Source: Prevotella sp. (GTDB lineage Bacteria; Bacteroidota; Bacteroidia; Bacteroidales; Bacteroidaceae). Taken from it: a stretch of DNA of 64,000 nucleotides. Of this stretch, positions 61,584 through 64,000 are shown one piece after another. Each line of letters opens with the position of its first letter. The stretch's first letter is position 1. Where the stretch lies: positions 18,619 to 82,618 of the forward strand of contig JAILHK010000013.1 in assembly GCA_024695815.1 (NCBI GenBank), written 5' to 3'. The translations under genes and the position numbers were made by a program. Under the pieces are notes generated by a model. The model searched no databases, had not been told where the DNA came from, and was given only the letters and a program-made list of their open reading frames with translations.

Positions 61584-63296
61584 ATGAGTACAGAAGAATT
61601 ACAGAAACGAACAACCGTCAATATACAGGAGAAAGCCAACCTTATTTGGGCCATTGCCGATAAACTGGTGGGTACCTATAAGCCCCACGAGTATGGCAAT
61701 GTCATCCTGCCCATGTGTGTGATTAAGCGCTTCTCTGATACACTGGCACCTACCAAACAGGCAGTGCTCGATGCCAATGCCCTTTGCGAACAGCGAGGCT
61801 TGGCAGTAAGGAAAGGCTTCCTGACTACAGCCTCAGGCTATGATTTCTATAACGTGTCGCCATTTACATTCGAGGGCTTGCTTTCTGATGCAGATAACAT
61901 TGCAGACAACTTCCGTAGTTATCTGAACCACTTTTCAGAGAATGTGGTGGATATCATCGAGAAGTTCGACTTCGACAAGGAAATCACCAAGCTCGACCAC
62001 AATGGCATCCTCTATAATGTTATCCAGGAGTTCTGCAGCAAGAAAGCCTATATGGGTGCCGACGAGATTAGCGCAGTAGATATGGGATACATCTTCGAAG
62101 AGTTGGTACGCAAGTTCTCTGAGAGTTACGACGAGCAGGCAGGAGCCCACTTCACGGCTCGCGACATCATCTATATGATGGCCGAACTCTTGGTGGCACC
62201 GCAGCGCGAGCAGTTGGAGCAGGAAGGCGTAACGGCTACCGTATATGATATGGCGATGGGCACCAGTCAGATGCTTGACTGCCTATCAGAGAAGCTATTG
62301 GCGATTGATCCTGAAGCACAAATCACAGAGTTTGGTCAGGAACTTAACGAGCAGACTTTTGCCATTGCCAAGGCCAACGTGCTCATCAAGGGTGGCGATG
62401 CAGAGAATATGCGCCATGGCAATACCCTGAGCGACGATAAGTTTGAAGGCTATACCTTCGACTATATCATCTCGAATCCTCCCTTCGGTATCGAGTGGAA
62501 GAATGAGAAAAAGACTGTTGAGGAAGAGCATAAGCGTGGCGATATGGGGCGCTTTGCACCTGGCTTGCCTGCCATTGGCGACAGTCAGCAGTTGTTTATG
62601 CTGAATGGCATTGCCAAACTGAAGGATACAGGTCGTATGGCTATTATTCAGAATGGCAGCCCATTGTTTAAGGGCGATGCAGGTAGTGGCGAGAGTAATA
62701 TTCGAGGCTATCTGTTGGATAACGACTGGTTGGAAGCCATTGTTCAGATTCCTAACGATATGTTCTACAACACTGGTATTGCCACCTATATCTGGGTAGT
62801 TACCAAGGACAAGGCACCAGAGCGAGTGGGCAAGGTGCAACTGATTGATGCCAGCAAGTGCTGCGAAAAGCGACGCAAGTCATTAGGCAACAAGCGCAAT
62901 GAGTTTACTGACCGTTGTATCGACTTGATAAGCAAGGCTTATATGGCCTTCGATAATGGCACGTTTGAGGATGGTGAATTGGTAGTAGAGAGCAAGATTA
63001 AGGATTGCGACGACTTTAAGTTTACCAAGGTGGCCATCAAACTTCCTGAAAAGAAGAAGGATACAGAGAATGTGCCCTTCAAGGAGGATATCGAGGCCTA
63101 TATGCAGAAGAATGTCTATCCCTATGCGCCAGAGGCTAAGGTGGATATGAAAGCCAGCAAGATTGGTTATGAAATACCTTTCACTCGCGAGTTCTACAAG
63201 TATGTGGCTCCTCGCAAGAGCGACGAGATCTTTGCCCACCTGCAGGAACTGGAGAAGCAGGAAACTGCGTTGATGGCGAAAATCATGGGACGATAA
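61584..63296 (+). CDS. hsdM: Type I restriction-modification DNA methyltransferase (HsdM)
   Basis: 570 residues from ATG 61584 (MSTEELQKRTTVNIQEKANL). HsdM N-terminal helical domain (ILPMCVIKRFSDTL, KFDFDKEITKLDHNGILYNV) is followed by the methyltransferase fold: GAHFTARDIIYMMAELL, SAM-binding motif I as DMAMGTSQML, catalytic motif IV SNPPFGIEW, and GDSQQLFMLNGIAKL with RMAIIQNGSPLF. It adds a methyl group to N6 of adenine within the site read by HsdS. Motif I differs from the more usual DPACGTGGM-like form. The C-terminal region (KDCDDFKFTKVAIKLPEK) is also family-like. The DUF1016 gene begins 18 bases after its stop; hsdS and hsdR would be expected beyond the window. Confidence 0.94.
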   Translation: MSTEELQKRTTVNIQEKANLIWAIADKLVGTYKPHEYGNVILPMCVIKRFSDTLAPTKQAVLDANALCEQRGLAVRKGFLTTASGYDFYNVSPFTFEGLLSDADNIADNFRSYLNHFSENVVDIIEKFDFDKEITKLDHNGILYNVIQEFCSKKAYMGADEISAVDMGYIFEELVRKFSESYDEQAGAHFTARDIIYMMAELLVAPQREQLEQEGVTATVYDMAMGTSQMLDCLSEKLLAIDPEAQITEFGQELNEQTFAIAKANVLIKGGDAENMRHGNTLSDDKFEGYTFDYIISNPPFGIEWKNEKKTVEEEHKRGDMGRFAPGLPAIGDSQQLFMLNGIAKLKDTGRMAIIQNGSPLFKGDAGSGESNIRGYLLDNDWLEAIVQIPNDMFYNTGIATYIWVVTKDKAPERVGKVQLIDASKCCEKRRKSLGNKRNEFTDRCIDLISKAYMAFDNGTFEDGELVVESKIKDCDDFKFTKVAIKLPEKKKDTENVPFKEDIEAYMQKNVYPYAPEAKVDMKASKIGYEIPFTREFYKYVAPRKSDEIFAHLQELEKQETALMAKIMGR

Positions 63297-63314
63297 AGAA
63301 TGGGAGGAGCAGAA

Positions 63315-64000
63315 ATGAACGAGATAGAGCAGAACAATCAAATTGTCGCGACAGTGTCGACACAATCTCTGATTCAGGATTTGCGTCAGATTATTGAGCA
63401 GGCACGTGGTCGTGTAGCTGCTACTGCCAATTACGAATTGACCATGATGTATTGGCATATAGGTGAGCGTATCAATCGTGAAGTGCTTGATAATCAGCGT
63501 GCTGAATATGGAAAACAAATTGTTGCGACAGTGTCGCAACAATTGCAGGCGGAGTATGGGGAGAAGGGATTTGAAAAGAGTTCCCTCACGAGGATGATGA
63601 AATTTGCAAAATTGTTTCCTGATAAGCAAATTGTTGCGACAGCGTCGCAACAATTGTCATGGTCTCATTTCGTAGAGATTTTGCCTCTTAGGGACGGTCT
63701 TCAACGTGAATTCTATCTTACGTTAGCATCTTCTGAAAGATGGAGTATACGTCGCCTTCGCAAGGAAATTGATGGCATGCTCTTTGAGCGTACAGCCATC
63801 AGTGGAAAGCCTGACGAGTTCATCAAGAAAGAACTGCCCACTCTGCGCGATGACAATGTGATGTCGCCCGACTTGGTTTTCAAGAGCCCTTATTTCCTGG
63901 AGTTTACAGGATTAAAAGGAATGTACAGCGAAAAGAACCTTGAAGACAGTTTGATTGCCCACCTTGAGCAATTCATCATTGAGTTGGGCAATGGATTCAG
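63315..64000 (+). CDS. DUF1016 / YhcG-type PDDEXK nuclease, 3' end missing
   Basis: The frame is open from ATG 63315 to the window edge (228 codons). The start is supported by GGGAGGAGC seven bases upstream; an ATG at 63300 is the alternative. N-terminal DUF1016 domain: NYELTMMYWHIGERINREVL, EYGKQIVATVSQQL, SLTRMMKFAKLFPD, QQLSWSHFVEILPL, REFYLTLASSERWSIRRLRKEID and MLFERTAISGKPDEFI. The C-terminal nuclease domain begins around DLVFKSPYFLEFTGL and continues beyond the edge. Genes of this family are frequently embedded in type I restriction loci of Bacteroidetes. Three near-identical palindromic DNA segments encode QIVAT(V/A)S in this gene. Confidence 0.92.
   Translation, partial: MNEIEQNNQIVATVSTQSLIQDLRQIIEQARGRVAATANYELTMMYWHIGERINREVLDNQRAEYGKQIVATVSQQLQAEYGEKGFEKSSLTRMMKFAKLFPDKQIVATASQQLSWSHFVEILPLRDGLQREFYLTLASSERWSIRRLRKEIDGMLFERTAISGKPDEFIKKELPTLRDDNVMSPDLVFKSPYFLEFTGLKGMYSEKNLEDSLIAHLEQFIIELGNGF
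63341..63655 (+). repeat. Three in-frame copies of a 27-bp palindrome inside the DUF1016 gene
   Basis: Copies at 63341-63367, 63518-63544 and 63629-63655. The second is a perfect palindrome, AATTGTTGCGACA-G-TGTCGCAACAATT; the third differs in one base; the first is diverged (10 of 13 arm pairs). All begin at the same codon phase and encode IVAT(V/A)S. Confidence 0.9.

Noticed and set aside
62883..63653. 256-codon minus-strand frame across the hsdM end and DUF1016 gene
   Set aside because: Both plus-strand genes have clear family matches; this frame is antisense to them and has none.

Overview
The window looks like a chromosomal segment of a Prevotella-like member of the Bacteroidales. The evidence is the promoter style (-7 element TAnnTTTG, often with TTTG 19-21 bases upstream, and few Shine-Dalgarno sequences), a 2513-residue SprA of the type IX secretion system, a GH115 xylan glucuronidase, a DKNYY protein, and the parA-parB-DUF5683-transglycosylase-RelA/SpoT gene order. 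Both window ends cut genes.

Layout. 0-5.6 kb: end of a saccharopine-dehydrogenase-like gene, recA, a secreted protein of unknown function, dnaK. 5.6-12.6 kb: a decayed block with a Fic remnant, a Nudix gene with an in-frame TGA, a frameshifted glutamate symporter and a multiply broken TonB-dependent receptor; inside it lies one intact 1029-residue PLD-nuclease/helicase/DUF3427 gene, 4 bases upstream of the broken Nudix gene. 12.9-20.4 kb: AzgA-type purine permease, GH115, rmuC, MATE. 20.4-24 kb: a candidate noncoding RNA on the minus strand, rsmA, a two-repeat lipoprotein, a membrane AraC regulator. 24-28 kb: flippase-like protein, pepD, dacB. 28-32 kb: beta-barrel protein and the rsfS-ftsH-cdsA operon. 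32-35.6 kb: tRNA-Gln, a DUF349 protein, corA. 35.9-41.4 kb: nadB, DKNYY protein, alaS, a MerR regulator. 41.4-47.5 kb: the par cluster. 47.6-53.3 kb: surE-lpxB, a convergent BASS transporter, a RecD-like helicase, mutY. 53.3-60.9 kb: sprA. 61.6-64 kb: the start of a type I restriction-modification locus (hsdM and a DUF1016 nuclease gene running off the end).

The most unusual content is between genes. (1) Two tandem arrays of an ~84-bp module (24.0 and 51.9 kb) each carry consensus-like Bacteroidetes promoters; the last copy is the promoter of the adjacent gene, which appears leaderless. (2) Three arrays at 12.7, 32.5 and 61.1 kb have different sequences but the same 22-bp period, most with a short palindrome in each unit, and in two of them the core switches without losing phase. 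(3) A ~290-nt C-poor transcription unit with its own promoter and hairpin terminator lies between the MATE gene and rsmA. (4) Two parS half-sites in reversed (everted) order lie in the parA promoter. (5) The DUF1016 gene carries three in-frame copies of a 27-bp palindrome.

All calls come from reading sequence and translations; no database search was run.
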